A stretch of DNA of 64,000 nucleotides from Meloidogyne chitwoodi (taxonomy: Eukaryota; Nematoda; Chromadorea; Rhabditida; Meloidogynidae). Numbering within the stretch: the first letter of the stretch is position 1; each line of letters opens with the position of its first letter. Made by a program: the position numbers and the translations under genes. The stretch lies in NCBI GenBank assembly GCA_015183035.1, contig JACZZP010000004.1, positions 372,001-436,000 of the forward strand, read 5' to 3'. Shown piece after piece: positions 34,079 through 57,848 of this stretch. The notes beneath the pieces were generated by a model, which did not search any database, had not been told where the DNA came from, and was given only the letters and a program-made list of their open reading frames with translations.

Positions 34079-35794
34079 ATGAAATTTACATTGTTATTTA
34101 TTTTTTTCATTTTTATTTCTTTAATAAATTTAAATGTCTCAGTAATTTCCAATGCGAATATTAATGGAGGTAAGAGAGATTTATCCTTCGATAAATATAA
34201 ATATTAAATTTAAAAGTGCCCACAAACGCTCCATTAAATGCTAACAAAATTAATGCAAAATCAACACCTCATTTTGGGAATTCTAGCAATTTTTTAAGTT
34301 TAAATTTACTTAATTTTTTATTATTTTTTAAATTTTAGATTTATCAAAAAGAATGTTTACGAGTTTTAAGCATTCCTCAATGCCTTTAACTTCAATTTCT
34401 TCTAAAGGAAAAAATGGTAATTTTATTTTTAAAATTTAATTATTTATTTATTTTAGTAATTCCACATGCAATTGCTGAAAATGGAGTAAATAAAGATCTT
34501 CTTCCATGGCAATTAACATTCGGTTATGAATGTTTAAAGACACTTGCGCTTGGATATGATTTGATTTTTAACTTTTCTGTAGAGGATGGAGAACTTGAAA
34601 TGTATAAAAAAGCTGGAAGCTCCTTAGATAAAGGAAGAAGGAAATTATTTTTAAAATATTTACACTCAAGCAATGGGTTAATAATTTAATTAATTTTAAA
34701 TATGCATCGACCAAACTAAAATTAATTTTTAAAAATTCTTCAAACAGCCATATCTTTATAAATTTTACTTTAAATAATTCCTTAAAATATTAATTTAGAA
34801 CTCATCCAACTATGACAGATCAAATCATTAAAATCTTTAATATTATCAGCAATAAAGACATTGAATCAGATATTGGAATTGATGAGACAAAATATCCAAA
34901 AGTCGTTTCTCATCTTTGTTGTTGGGCTATGACAATATATTTAGCAAATACTTTATTTTCTCTTAGTAAAAATGATAAAAATGCAGAAATTAATATTGTT
35001 AACACTGTATTACTGCTTAAAATGATAACTATTGAGTAAGTGCGATTTAAATAAATTTAATTTGTATTCCTGGCACTGCGCCAAATTAGTAAATACATAA
35101 TTAAATTTAATTTTGATATTTTTAGAAAAAAAAATTTAAATAAGAATTTAAAAATATTTTAAAACATTGCCATATGTCCTCTGAAAAAAGCTAGTATTTC
35201 TTTTAATCTTTAAAAAGTATGTATATTAAATTTTGAAGATTTCAGATTTTTAAATTCTTTAAAGAGTTTTTAGCTTAGGTAAACCTAAGCTCACAAAAAT
35301 ATAAGTATAAAGCAATCGATTTAAATGATCATAAACATAAAATAAAATAATTATTATATTTATTTAAATAATTGAAATAATACATACTTTTCATTTAATT
35401 ATTTTGTTGTAAAGATCAAAAAACATAATTTATGACAAAGTTGGGGCTTTTATAATATATGAAAAGGAATGTGAGCTTTTATAGAAAAGTTTGCAACTTG
35501 AAAATATAAACTTGAACTAAAATAGACTTAAACTTAAAAATAAACTTTAAATTAAAGTTTTAACTTAAATAATGAATCAAGTTTAATCTTAAAACTTGAA
35601 ATACTTTTTACTATTTAAGTAAACAAAATGAAGATATAATACCACAAATTAAAAAAACTGGACTTTTTGTTATAAAATATATGAAAGAAATTTTTCCTTT
35701 TCAAAATTTTTATGATGGTGAATTTTTAAAGGCAATTAATGAGAGTGAAAAAAATATTAAAGAATGTTTTGATGATGAATGTATTGACGATTAA
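34079..35794 (+). CDS. Secreted orphan protein, 293 aa, 6 exons
   Basis: Exons 34,079-34,169; 34,217-34,297; 34,339-34,416; 34,457-34,676; 34,799-35,035; 35,620-35,794 join in phase to a natural TAA. The N-terminus MKFTLLFIFFIFISLI is a strong hydrophobic signal peptide, with likely cleavage near residue 25 (VISNA). The mature part is predicted soluble, mostly helical, with a double cysteine (HLCCWAM), a conserved-looking LPWQLTFGYECLKTLALGYD segment and an acidic tail with two cysteines (ECFDDECIDD). The first introns are tiny (40-47 bp), typical of nematodes. I recognise no family. In a plant-parasitic nematode such secreted orphans are effector candidates, but that is inference. Confidence 0.72.
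35265..35405 (-). repeat. Variable-core unit (intronic)
   Basis: Lies in intron 5 of the secreted orphan gene. Plus-strand hairpin AGCTTAGG-TAAA-CCTAAGCT at 35,271-35,290, CACAAAAATA, core about 35,302-35,332 (AGTATAAAGCAATCGATTTA...), then AATTGAAATAATACATACTT. Confidence 0.7.
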
Positions 35795-36333
35795 TTAAAA
35801 TTAAATATTTTAAAGTTTAAAATTTTTTATTTAAATTATTAGGTTAATTATTAAATTGCTATAGACAAAGAAAATTCATAAATAAATGAAAAAAAATTAT
35901 TAAAAAAAATTTAGTCAAATAATTTTTAATTTTTTTTGAAGGATGAAATGTCTGAGTTAATAATTAATTAAAAATAATTATTAAAATTTTTTTTTAAATT
36001 TCTAATGCACAAAATTTCAATATTAAATGTAGTCATAATTATAGATAAATTTTTAATTAAATTTATTTAAAATATTTTTATTTTTTGTGTTATTTTACTC
36101 ATACTTAGATTTAAAAAAATAGAAAAAAATCATTATAATTTTACTAAAATTTATTTAAATTTTACTATTATATGTACATACAAAAATAATAAAATAACGT
36201 ATTTCCAAAATAAAGCCCTTAGTAGGCAACCTCTTAGAATGAAATTTTGAGGATAATTGAAAAATAGAGCCCCGAGGCTATATTTTTAGAAAATACATTA
36301 TTTAAATCGAAATATAAAATTTATTTAATATAT

Positions 36334-48281
<11,948 letters not shown>

Positions 48282-49611
48282 AATGTTTTTATTTTTTCTA
48301 AAATTTAATTAAATATTAATTTTTTGATTTTATTATCTAATTGACTAATCTTTTAAATCTAAATATTTTTTAAATTGGGTGTTAAAGATTTAAGGGCATT
48401 TTACATCTGTTTTGTAGGCAAAGTCCGCAAAGTTTTATCCGCAATTTTCTTAAAATTAATTTTGGAAAGACTTTCAAAACTTTTCTTTTTCTCCATTCTA
48501 TAAAATAATTTAAAAAAAAAAGAAATGTAAAAGTTGCGGATAAAACTTGCGGACAAATACCAGTAAAAAGTACATTTACGGTAAAATAATATCAAAAGGA
48601 ATTTTTAAAAAATTAAAAAAACAATTTTAAGACAATTTATAAACTTGTAAAAAAACAATTAAAAATTAATAAAAATGTAAATAAATTAAAAATATAATTT
48701 CTTTAAATAAACTCTTTAAATAAATTATTTTTTTTAATTTATTTATTTATCACTTTTCATATTTAGATTTAAAAATAATTTAAATAAAAATATTTTCTTT
48801 TTTTAGGCATCTATACAATTTTTAATATTTTGTTATTTTAGCGGCTCATTAGTATTAAAGAATGGAGCACACGCACACACAACAAATGTTTGGCAATTAG
48901 CAAAAAAAAGATAAATAATAATAATTTGCTTCCTATTCAGGGAAAGGTAAAAAATGTGTTGAGGCTCTGTCCCTTGCGTGTCAGAGCTATTTTATGAATA
49001 ATAGATTTATTTACAAGAAGAAAAGTGGAAAATCTGGATTGCGCTTCATCACGGCACACATTTTTACCTGCTGGGCAGGAAATTACGATTTCGCTTATCA
49101 ACTAGCAAAATAACGGGAAAGTGGAGGTTTTAAGGTAAAACTCTGGTGGCTCTGCGCGACTATTCCTTTTATTTTTCCACTAATGGCATCCCAAATGAAA
49201 AGCATAAATAAATAAATATGCGGAAGAGCAGTCCCCTCGAGAATTTATTTTTTTTCTAAAAGTGTCGTGCCAACGGATGAATGGCAAAAAATGAAAAAAG
49301 GAATAAAATAAAACTTCCTGATGCTTACAGACAATAAATTGTTTTATTAATTTGTTTTAGTTAAAATATGATTTGAAGGTATATTGCTTAAAAACTGATT
49401 TAACTAAAGTAATTTGTATAAATTAGGTAAACACCCCATTTATTCGCAAATTATAACAATATAAAATTTTAATTTTACACAAAAAACGATTAAAAATTAA
49501 TTTTGATAAATCATCTTAAATAAATTAAATTTTGAAGATTTTCAAAATTTTAAATCAAAATTTATCCAGTATTTTAATTCTTTTAAATATTTTCTTAATT
49601 AAATAGAAAAA
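48282..49611. promoter_or_regulatory. Upstream region of the zinc-finger gene
   Basis: Includes a small inverted-repeat element (48,398-48,590, CCGCAAAGTTTTATCCGCAA and its inverse). A stretch at 48,840-49,290 is clearly less AT-rich than the surroundings (GAGGCTCTGTCCCTTGCGTG, CTTCATCACGGCACACATTT). It has no long frame and lies 0.6-1 kb before the gene start, so promoter or enhancer DNA is the natural guess. One AAACACCCCATTTATTCGC motif is at 49,430. Confidence 0.4.
48398..48590. mobile_element. Short CCGCAAG-family inverted-repeat element
   Basis: Left arm CAAAGTCCGCAAAGTTTTAT pairs with the right arm ATAAAACTTGCGGACAAATA; the centre is AT-rich. Outer ends are only loosely paired (TTTTACATCTG / CCAGTAAAA). 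Confidence 0.6.
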
Positions 49612-50312
49612 GTTTTAGCTTAGGCAAAACTAAGCTCCCAAAAAATTATAGTCAAATATCGAAGTCAAAGGTAATCAAAGCTAAAATTATATAATTATTT
49701 ATGTTTTTTAATTGAAATAATATTTACTTTTCTTTTTTATTTTGGGAAATTAAAAAATCCCTAATTTAACATTTTTTTCCTAAATTTGAGTTTATTAGAG
49801 GGTTGCTTAAAAATAAAAATTTATGAAATATTTTAATTATTTTTAAAATCTTTTCTAAATTCACCTAAAAAAAATGTTTTTTTTAGCTTAGGTAAACCAA
49901 AGCTCACAAAAATATCAATGGTAACTGTACAACATTGCCAAAAAATAATAAAAAAATTTAATTATATAATAATTAAATTTAAATAATATATATTTTTTAC
50001 TAAATTGTGTGATGGTAAATTTAAAAAAACGCAAAATTTCTCAACAGTAAATACAGAAATACAAATCAAAAAATGAATTAGTGTGCCCATTACATTTTTC
50101 TCTAAAATTGTATTTATTAAAGATATTGCATAAAATAGAAAATTTAGCTCGAATTTTAATTTTTTTAAAATGTCGAAATAACTTTTAGCTTAAACAAATT
50201 AAGCTTTCAAAAATATAATGGATCAGGACCAACCAAGAAAATCACCAAAACAACTAAAATATTTTCATTTATTAATTTTTCAATTGAAATAATATATACT
50301 TTTCTTTTAATT
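49612..50312 (-). repeat. Three variable-core units
   Basis: Plus-strand hairpins at 49,615 (AGCTTAGG...ACTAAGCT), 49,886 and 50,188 (AGCTTAAA...TTAAGCT). Cores about 49,646-49,672 (GTCAAATATCGAAGTCAAAG...), 49,917-49,942 (ATGGTAACTGTACAACATTG...) and 50,219-50,252 (TGGATCAGGACCAACCAAGA...). AATTGAAATAATATTTACTT-type blocks follow each. Confidence 0.7.
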
Positions 50313-50373
50313 TTTTGAATGGATAAAGTAGTATAAAAGGTTTTAGTTTGAGACAAAGGGTTTAGTAAAGGTG

Positions 50374-50594
50374 ACCGGAAAATTCCTCTTCATCGAAAAA
50401 TTCCGCTCCAAACATAAATATTCTCTCTGTAAAATACCTCTTTTAACAGAAAAATCTTACCTAAATAATTATTTATTTTGGATCACTTAAAAAATAGTAC
50501 TATGTTAGAATAATCTTATTAAAATTAACTAAAATAACTTTAAAATTTCAAAAAATTTTACTAGGAGAGGAATTATTCAGAGGAATTTTCCGGT
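50374..50594. mobile_element. 221-bp MITE with ACCGGAAAATTCCTCT ends
   Basis: Perfect 16-bp inverted repeats ACCGGAAAATTCCTCT / AGAGGAATTTTCCGGT. The centre holds a second GAAAAATTCCGCTCC-like copy. No target duplication visible and no coding capacity. Confidence 0.75.
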
Positions 50595-52920
50595 AATAGT
50601 TTCAAGCAGTTAACGATAAAAATAAATAAATAAATAAATATATGTTAACAAATTAAAATTAAAAAATATAAAATTATGAAAAATTAAAAAAAAATTCTAA
50701 ATAAAGCAAAGAAGGAATTAAAAGAAAATGATAAATATTTAAGGATTTAATGAAGGTGGAGTGTTTTTTAAAATTAGTTATGACATCAAAAGCATTAATA
50801 TATTAAGTTTTATTTTTATTAAAGGAATTTGTTTGAAATAAAAAAATTTTTTTTTAATATTAAATAAATATACATATATGTAGAAATTTTAAAATAAATT
50901 AAATAAAAAATAAATAAATAAAAAATAAATTAAAAAATAAATTAATTAAAAAATGAATAAAATAAATAAATAAAATATAATTTATTTTAGTTGTATTCTG
51001 TAATTTAAGGTGAAGAAAAGGAAAAGGAAAAAAAAAAGAAATGCTCAAATATCAACAGAAGAAAGAGGTTTAAATACTATTTTATTTTATTTTTATCTTC
51101 TTTTTCTTCTAAAAATAAAACAATTTTAAATTTACCGTAAATTCTTTTTTAAAATATTTTTTAAAAATAGGAGAAAAATAATTTGCTTAAAATTTTCTTT
51201 AAAAAAAAAATTATTTTTCCTTTGCTTTAAATTAAAAAATTTATTTCTAAAAAGCTTTTCCTGTTTTAACTAAATATGCACAGCGCATTTTCTCATTAAC
51301 CATTCAAAAGCATTGTTCTGTCAGCCATTCATTGGTATTGTTTTGGAAAAAATTTTTCTTTTTTTTCAAAGCTTTCTTTTGTTATTTGGAATGGAAAATA
51401 TATTATTTGAGTGAATGGAAAGGCAAAAAATAAAATAAAAGAAAAAAGATTTTTGGTGCCTCCTAAGCTTTTTAAGCTCCTCCCCTCTTTTCTTTTTTTC
51501 AAAAAAGAAAAGGAAAAGCGGATCGTTGAAAATTTTTTTTCAAAAATACTACTAAAAATTTTAGTTTTTTCTATTGTTTTTATTAAAGAATTTTTCTAAA
51601 TATTTTTCAATAACTTGGAACTAAAAACAACGTAAAATGGCCACCAGGGAATTTTGGGAAGAAAATGAAAAATTATGTGGAATCGTAAATGACTTTATTT
51701 TAATAAGAGAAGCTTATTTTATTAATAAAATGGAAAGAAATAAAAAATAATAAAATAATTGACTGAGGAAAGGAATATTAAAAGAAATAAAAATTAAAAT
51801 ATTTTTTTGCGAATAAATGGGGTGTTTAATTAAAATATAAACAATTTTAAAAATAACTCTACAAAATAATATGTAAATAAAAAAGTTGAATATAGACAAT
51901 TTTTTTATTTTTAAAATTTTATTTTAAATTATTAAACAAAATTCTGAAGAAAATAAAATTAAAATGAAGACTGCAATAATTTTGAAATTACGCGTGCGCA
52001 AAAAATTTATAAAATTGTAGATTGCGTTTTTAAATTTTTACAATTTTTTTGAATTTTTTTCTCAAACAAAAAATAACGAATTTTAAAAAAATTAAAAAAA
52101 AATTTTTTTTTAATAATAAAAAAAAATTCTGAATAAAAACTAAAATTTATTTGTTCAACGAAATAATTTTTTATTAAATTTCTAAAGTATAAAAATAATT
52201 ATTTAGATAAAAATAAATATATTAACATCATTTAAATTTAATTTTCTTCAACTTTTTATTTAAAAATAAATTTCTATTAAAGAATTTTTTAAATTAATCA
52301 CATCATTTGCCATTTTTGCCCTTAAAAAAATTTAAAAAAAAGACAATTTAATGGGTTTTGTATTTTTTAAAGTGTTTCTTCTATTTTAGAATGTCACAAC
52401 GAGAAAAGTTTTTTTTTTTGCCATTTTTAAAAATAAATATTAAAATATTATTTTTATTTTTTTATGTCTTCTTCTCTGCGCGAAACTTTTCTTATCCTTT
52501 CCATCCTAATCCGATTATTTAAGAATGATGAGATGAAAAGGAAAATTAAAAATATAAGTGATATGAGAAGGGCAATATTTTAATACTAAAATGGATTTCA
52601 AATAAAAATTCTAAAAAAGGAAAAAAATAAAAAATTAATTTTTAAAGGGGAAAGATGATGTTTATTAAATCATTTTCGAAGCCTTAAAAAGTTTAAAATC
52701 TTTTAATGAAAATTAAAAATCGGAGAAAATATTTAATTAATGAGCTAAACGTCATTTTAAATAAGAATTTATTTTAAATTTTAAAAATATTTTTTTTAAA
52801 TTTTATAAAAATTTTAAGGCTAATTAATTAATTTTTTTTAGTGCTTATTTAAATGGAGAAATATTCTAATTAAACGGTAAATAAATTTTCTATTTTTGCA
52901 TTTTGCTTATATTTTATTTA
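50595..52920. other. Gene-poor AT-rich DNA
   Basis: Long AT-rich tracts, purine- or pyrimidine-rich patches (51,000-51,070; 51,470-51,520) and one GCGAATAAATGGGGTGTTTA motif at about 51,810. Short open frames (about 60 codons) lack splice support. I find no gene. Confidence 0.5.
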
Positions 52921-53046
52921 AAAAATATTATTTAATAGGTATTATTTAAATAAATTAATTTTAAATATTTATTTATATTTTTTACATTTATTAATACACA
53001 GCTAGAATATATAGTATTTTTGTAAGCTTTGTTTTTCTAAGCTAAA
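52921..53046 (+). repeat. Variable-core unit (CTTTG/CTAAG type)
   Basis: Upstream ATTAATTTTAAATATTTATT, core about 52,990-53,013 (TAATACACAGCTAGAATATA...), TATTTTTGTAAGCTTTGTTTTTCTAAGCTAAA. Confidence 0.65.
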
Positions 53047-53643
53047 GCTGAAAAAAATTAAGTAAAGTTTTGGACCAGAAGTTTGAGTCCAGAGTAGGGT
53101 TGAGCGGGATCGGGATCCCGACCAACAATCGGGATCGGGATTTTTAAAATTCAATCCCGATCACGATCCCGAGTCGGGATCGGGATTGGCTAAAGTCGGG
53201 ATCGGGATTTCGCATTTTTTATTCGATACCGATCCCGATCCCGGCCCGGGATCGGGATTGAAAATCGGGATCGGGATTTTTCAAAAAATAACCAAAAATT
53301 CTCTTTTTCAGCGCTGCAGGCGAAAATTTTAAGGATTTTTATAATTCTGTTGCTAAAAATTCATATTTTTTAGTATCATTGGCGAAAATTTTGAAAATTT
53401 TCTACAACCCTGTTAAAAAATATTGTTATTTAGCGCCGCAGGCAAAAAATTATTCCACATTAGTTGAAAAAATTCAACTTTTTTGGTGCCGCAGGCGAAA
53501 AATTTTGAATAATTAATCAACATTAGTTGCCTAAATTCGCTTTTTTTGTGCGCAGAAGAAAATTCAAGGACTTTTAATTTATTTAAAACGTTGCAAAACG
53601 AGCGAAAAATAAAGTTCAACGGTAATTAATGTACACAAAATTC

Positions 53644-54314
53644 GGCACTATATGAAAGGAAGTCCCTCATCCAATTTTTTCTACATTCTTAAAAAATGGG
53701 TAATTTTTATATGTCATTCGAAAGAGCTCTTCGAGCTGAGTCGTTGACATATAAACTAGTCCACGGAAACAACTTTGGGCCGAGTTACAGCTCACCGAAA
53801 ATTGAAAAACCATAGGGGGGGGACCAACCTCATTTTTGGGCTGAAAAATTCGAAAATGAGTATGATAGCTCATTCGAAATAGATCTTCAAGACCTATCGA
53901 ATGAAACCAAAATCAGTTTGATTGAACAATTATTAACAAGTTATGACGGATCGAAAGTTGCTTGAAACACGCCAAACTTGGAACTATTGGGAGTGTTTTA
54001 TGACTTCTTCGTTTGGGCGCCCATCTCTGGTTGGCTTTTTGGTACATGCGTTAATCTACAGCTATAATTACAACAAAATAATTAATTCAGTGAAAATAAT
54101 TTAGGAGCAGCCGCGGTAATCACTTAGAAAAGCTTGGTCCCCCTATGGTTTTTCAATTTTCGGTGAGCTGTAACTCGGCCCAAAGTTGTTTCCGTGGACT
54201 AGTTTATATGTCAACGACTCAGCTCGAAGAGCTCTTTCGAATGACATATAAAAATTAGCCATTTTTTAAGAATATAGAAAAAATTGGATGGGGGACTTCC
54301 TTTCATATAGAGCC
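53644..54314. mobile_element. Long-TIR MITE, 671 bp, nested, 8-bp TSD
   Basis: Duplication CAAAATTC at 53,636-53,643 and 54,315-54,322. The related hAT element at 41.8 kb supplies a similar uninterrupted target (AAAATTATTTATCCATC in reverse). Arms of about 185 bp start GGCACTATATGAAAGGAAGT and are inverted at the right. The interior (AACTTGTTAATAATTGTTCA and GCAGCCGCGGTAAT, plus or minus strand) matches the MITE at 27,519-28,145 in opposite orientation. Confidence 0.92.
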
Positions 54315-54324
54315 CAAAATTCTT

Positions 54325-54410
54325 TATCCATCCGTAGGAATCGAACCAAAACCTATTTAACGAAGTAGACTATGCTACTAACCACTCAACCACATTCGCA
54401 CTTAGATAGA
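54325..54410 (-). repeat. tRNA-like segment in the second hAT element
   Basis: On the minus strand: possible A box GTGGTTGAGTGGTT (54,393-54,380) and B box GGTTCGATTCC (54,347-54,337). About 80 percent like 41,726-41,806 by eye. Box sequences are conserved while stems are poor, so a tRNA-derived fragment. Confidence 0.6.
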
Positions 54411-54787
54411 AATCAATTAAATTATTGATAAATTCTTCACTTTAATAATTTACGTTCTTCTCCCGTGCAAGGGAGTCAATGAAGATAAGGAGAATGAAAA
54501 AACAAAAAATATATAAAATTTCATTTTAATATTTTTATAAAAAATCGGGATCGGGATTTTGGAGCTAATCCCGATCCCGATACCGATCCCGACACGGGAT
54601 CGGGATCAGCAAAAACCGGTATCGGGATAATCTCTCGGGATCGGGATTAGCAAAAATCGGGATCGGGATTCAGAAAAGTCGGGATAATCCCGACCGATCC
54701 CGACCGGGATCCCGATCCCGCTCAACCCTAGTCCAGAGTGGTGGTCCGCATGTTTCATCAGCCGTTAAACAATTATAATTGTCAATT

Positions 54788-54910
54788 TTTTAGCCTAGAA
54801 AAACTAAGCTTACAAAAATAATACTAGTTCTGGAGAAGAAATAACTTCAATATTATAGATATATAGGTATTTAAAATTAATTAAATAAAATATTTTATAT
54901 TTAATAATAA
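54788..54910 (-). repeat. Variable-core unit (CCTAG/CTAAG type)
   Basis: Plus-strand TAGCCTAG-AAAAA-CTAAGCTTACAAAAATA, core about 54,822-54,846 (TACTAGTTCTGGAGAAGAAA...), then AT-rich conserved sequence AAAATTAATTAAATAAAATA. Confidence 0.65.
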
Positions 54911-55039
54911 AAGAAAATACACATTTTTATTTTTTAATTTTTAAAAATATATCCTTAAATTTTTATATCACCGTTTCAATAAATCAAATTAAGAAATTTC
55001 TATCTAACCGGAAAAAACTCATTTTAGGTAAATTGTTTT

Positions 55040-56290
55040 TGTATTTGGTTGAATAAATATTTAATATTAAAATTAATTAATTTTAAATGAATTTAATATT
55101 TTATTTCATTATATTGAAATAAATAATGTTTGATTATTTTTGTAAGCTTAGATTTTATAAGCTAAAATAAAAATAATGAATTGAGGAGTTTAATACCCAA
55201 AGAGTGCCAAATATTTCCTTAAAACAAAAGTATAGATCAGTGATGCAAAAGTTCCAAAATTTCCACTGAACTAGTTCCAGTTCCGAAACTGCATTTTTAA
55301 TTTTCATTGTTCCAGTTCGAGTTCCGGAAATAGTTCAGAAACAATTTTCAGTTACAGAACTTTTTTTAGTTCCGTAGTTCCATTTCCGGAACTTAAACTG
55401 GAACTTTTCATTACTGGATAAATGTGTCACTAAAAGTGTTTTTTGCTGAATATTATATCAAACAAATTACTAAAGTGTTTTTACTCTAATAAAAAAAGAA
55501 TAATCAATTTTTATTGAGTTTGAAAGAAGTTATTCAAAAAACAAAACCGGCGCCCTTGAAGCCGCACCGCTATTTTATAGGTATATTTTTAGGTGAATAT
55601 CATTAAATATAAAATATTTTAATTAATTAATTTTAAATGTATTTTTTATATTTTTAATTTATTGAGTTTATACCATTCTTCCTTGTATTTTTGTAAGCCT
55701 AATTTTTCTAGGCTAAAATAAAAAAACTATTTTGATCTAAATAACAGACAAAATAGCAAACAACTGTCAAATGCAAAGACATTGTCACAATCCGTTAATT
55801 TCGAAAATTTTCAAATTCGGTAATTAATATTTAACAAGTCCATTTTTTTTTGATGATAGATTTTTTAATTAATTACAATTTTAAATATGTTAAAAAATTA
55901 AATTAATTTAAATAAAAATATTATTTAATATGTAATATTTTAATTAATTTTATTAAATATGTTTATATTTATTTAAATTATTAAGAAGAGCATTTTCGTC
56001 CACAGCTTTTTATTTTTGTAAGCTTAGTTTTTCTAAGCTAAAAATAGTAAAAAAAATTAGTCATAACTAATTTAAGATAATTATATCGAATTGTGTAACC
56101 TACAAAAATAATTATTGACTTAAATATTTGTCGTATTGTTAAACAACTTAATTGTCAAATTTTTAGCTTAGCAAAACTAAGCTTACAAAAATATTACTGA
56201 CTGTTATAGCAAGAGAAGTAACTTCAATAATATAAAAATACTATAGTATTTAAAATTAATTAATTAGAATATTTTATATTTAATAAAATT
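55040..56290. repeat. Four variable-core units
   Basis: Plus-strand units with hairpins at 55,143 (AGCTTAG...AAGCT), 55,696 (AGCCTAA...TAGGCT) and 56,019 (AGCTTAG...CTAAGCT); a minus-strand unit has its hairpin at 56,162. Cores include about 55,660-55,686 (GAGTTTATACCATTCTTCC), 55,983-56,008 (AGAGCATTTTCGTCCACAGC) and 56,195-56,222 (complement TTACTTCTCTTGCTATAACA...). The upstream block is TTTAATTAATTAATTTTAAA. Confidence 0.65.
55238..55416. mobile_element. hAT-like MITE with GTTCCAG subterminal repeats
   Basis: Ends CAGTGATGCAAAAGTTCC and GGAACTTTTCATTACTG form imperfect inverted repeats of hAT type. The inner part is made of GTTCCAGTTCCG-like repeats in both orientations. Flanking 8-mers (GTATAGAT, GATAAATG) do not match. 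Confidence 0.7.
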
Positions 56291-57404
56291 ATTTAAAAAA
56301 AAATACACATTTATATTTTTTAACTTTTCTAAATCTGTATTTGCTGAATCGTATCCTTTTTCAACTGACTGGGAAAAATAAAATTTTAGTAAAAATTTAA
56401 AAATTAATTTCTACAGATTTTTTAAAATTAAAAAAATTAAAATTTTGGTCTATTCAAAATGCGAAATTTAGTCAATTATTTTTATGAAATGTTTGTATTT
56501 ACATTAAAATCATCTAAACAAATATTACTAAATTTACTTAATACCATAATGTATTTATTTAAATGTAATACACACCTGCACTTTTAATTTTTAAGGCAGG
56601 AAAGACGCTTTCTCTTTTAGCTATTTTCAATTACCGCCTTTTTCTTTTTAAATTAATAAAACATTTTTTGAAAAATTTAAAAAAATTAATTCTTAAAAAA
56701 GAGTAAAAAAGATAATAAAAATTGTATTTTAATTTTTAAAAATATATTTTTAAAACAATTTTTTGAGTCTGAGTAAAAGAATTTAAAAATAAATCATAAA
56801 TCAATATATGATAATAAAATTAGATTGAGTAAAGCGGCTTATCCCACCCAGAAAATAGCAAAACATTGGGTGGGATTGAACCTGAGAGTTCTCGAAACAG
56901 GGCTGTAATCCATTCAATCATCCCACCGCTGATTAAAGGCTTCCCTTTTTCATTTATTAACTAGCTGAAAGAAAACTTAGCCGGCCTTACAATTGATCTT
57001 TCTTTCAGTATTGCCCTTTATGAAACAAGGTCAGAAGAACATTGGTATATTAATTAAATAATCAAAACTTTAAGTTTTTATTGTTGAGGAATTTAAACAA
57101 ATTCCCCATCCAAAAATAAATACTGCATTTCAACAAAAGTTTACGTAATAAAAAATAAATATAAACCTAAAAGAATAAAAAATACAATTAAGCTATATTA
57201 AGCAAATTTAAACAAACATTTAGTATAATTTTTAGTTATTAATTCGGAAAATAAAAATTAAAATTTATAGAACAAAATGAGTGTTGATATTTCTAAAATT
57301 TTGTTTTCATTTTAATTAAAATAATATTTATACAATATAGTATAACCAATATTCTACTTTTTTCAGAATAATTTTAAAAAATAAATTTATTAAAAATAAA
57401 TTTA
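56291..57404. other. AT-rich intergenic with a tRNA-like fragment
   Basis: Only the tRNA-like segment at 56,840-56,940 stands out; the rest is AT-rich without frames or repeats that I can name. Confidence 0.5.
56840..56940 (-). repeat. Second kind of tRNA-like fragment
   Basis: On the minus strand GATGATTGAATGG (A-box-like, near 56,911-56,924) and GGTTCAATCC (56,882-56,873, B-box-like). GGTGGGA upstream and TCCCACC downstream could mimic an acceptor stem, but the T arm does not fold. Probably a SINE or pseudo-tRNA, different from the one inside the hAT elements. Confidence 0.4.
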
Positions 57405-57848
57405 TTTTTTATTTTATTTTAAAAGAAATATTGTTAAATATGTAATATTTTAATTAATTAATTTTAAATGTATTTTTTATATTTATCTTTTAAATTTTAA
57501 ATTAAAAGTTCATACATTTATTTTTTGCAAGCCTAGTATTTCTAGGCTAAAATTAGAAAATCTCTATACAAATAAATTGGTCACTCAGAGTCAATTACAA
57601 AATGTTTGATTTTGGTAATTATTGATGATTTTAGAAAAGCCAATTATTTTAATAAATTATTTGTTGATCAATTTTTCTTTTAAGTAATTTATTTAAAAAA
57701 GTTAAATAATAATTTTTTTTTTAAATATTGTTAAATATGCATTAGTTTAATTATACTTGATTTTAAATATATTTTATTTATTACATTTTTTGGGAACATC
57801 GGTTTGAGAATAGCTATATTTTTGTAAGCTTAGTTTTTCTAAGCTAAA
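57405..57848 (+). repeat. Two variable-core units
   Basis: Hairpins at 57,529 (AGCCTAG-TATTT-CTAGGCT) and 57,828 (AGCTTAG-TTTTT-CTAAGCT). Cores about 57,497-57,518 (AAAAGTTCATACATT) and 57,790-57,815 (GGGAACATCGGTTTGAGAAT...). Upstream AATATGTAATATTTTAATTA and AATTTTAAATGTATTTTTTA. Confidence 0.65.

Larger units (their letters stand above)
53095..54730. mobile_element. hAT-type MITE, 1,636 bp with insertion, 8-bp TSD
   Basis: Exact duplication GTCCAGAG at 53,087-53,094 and 54,731-54,738. Ends TAGGGTTGAGCGGGATCGGG and its inverse. Subterminal regions are runs of ATCGGG. The interior holds inverted copies of the GCGCCGCAGGCGAAAA repeat and the tRNA-like segment seen at 41.5-42.3 kb. A second element (53,644-54,314) is inserted inside; without it the body is about 960 bp. 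No transposase. Confidence 0.93.
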
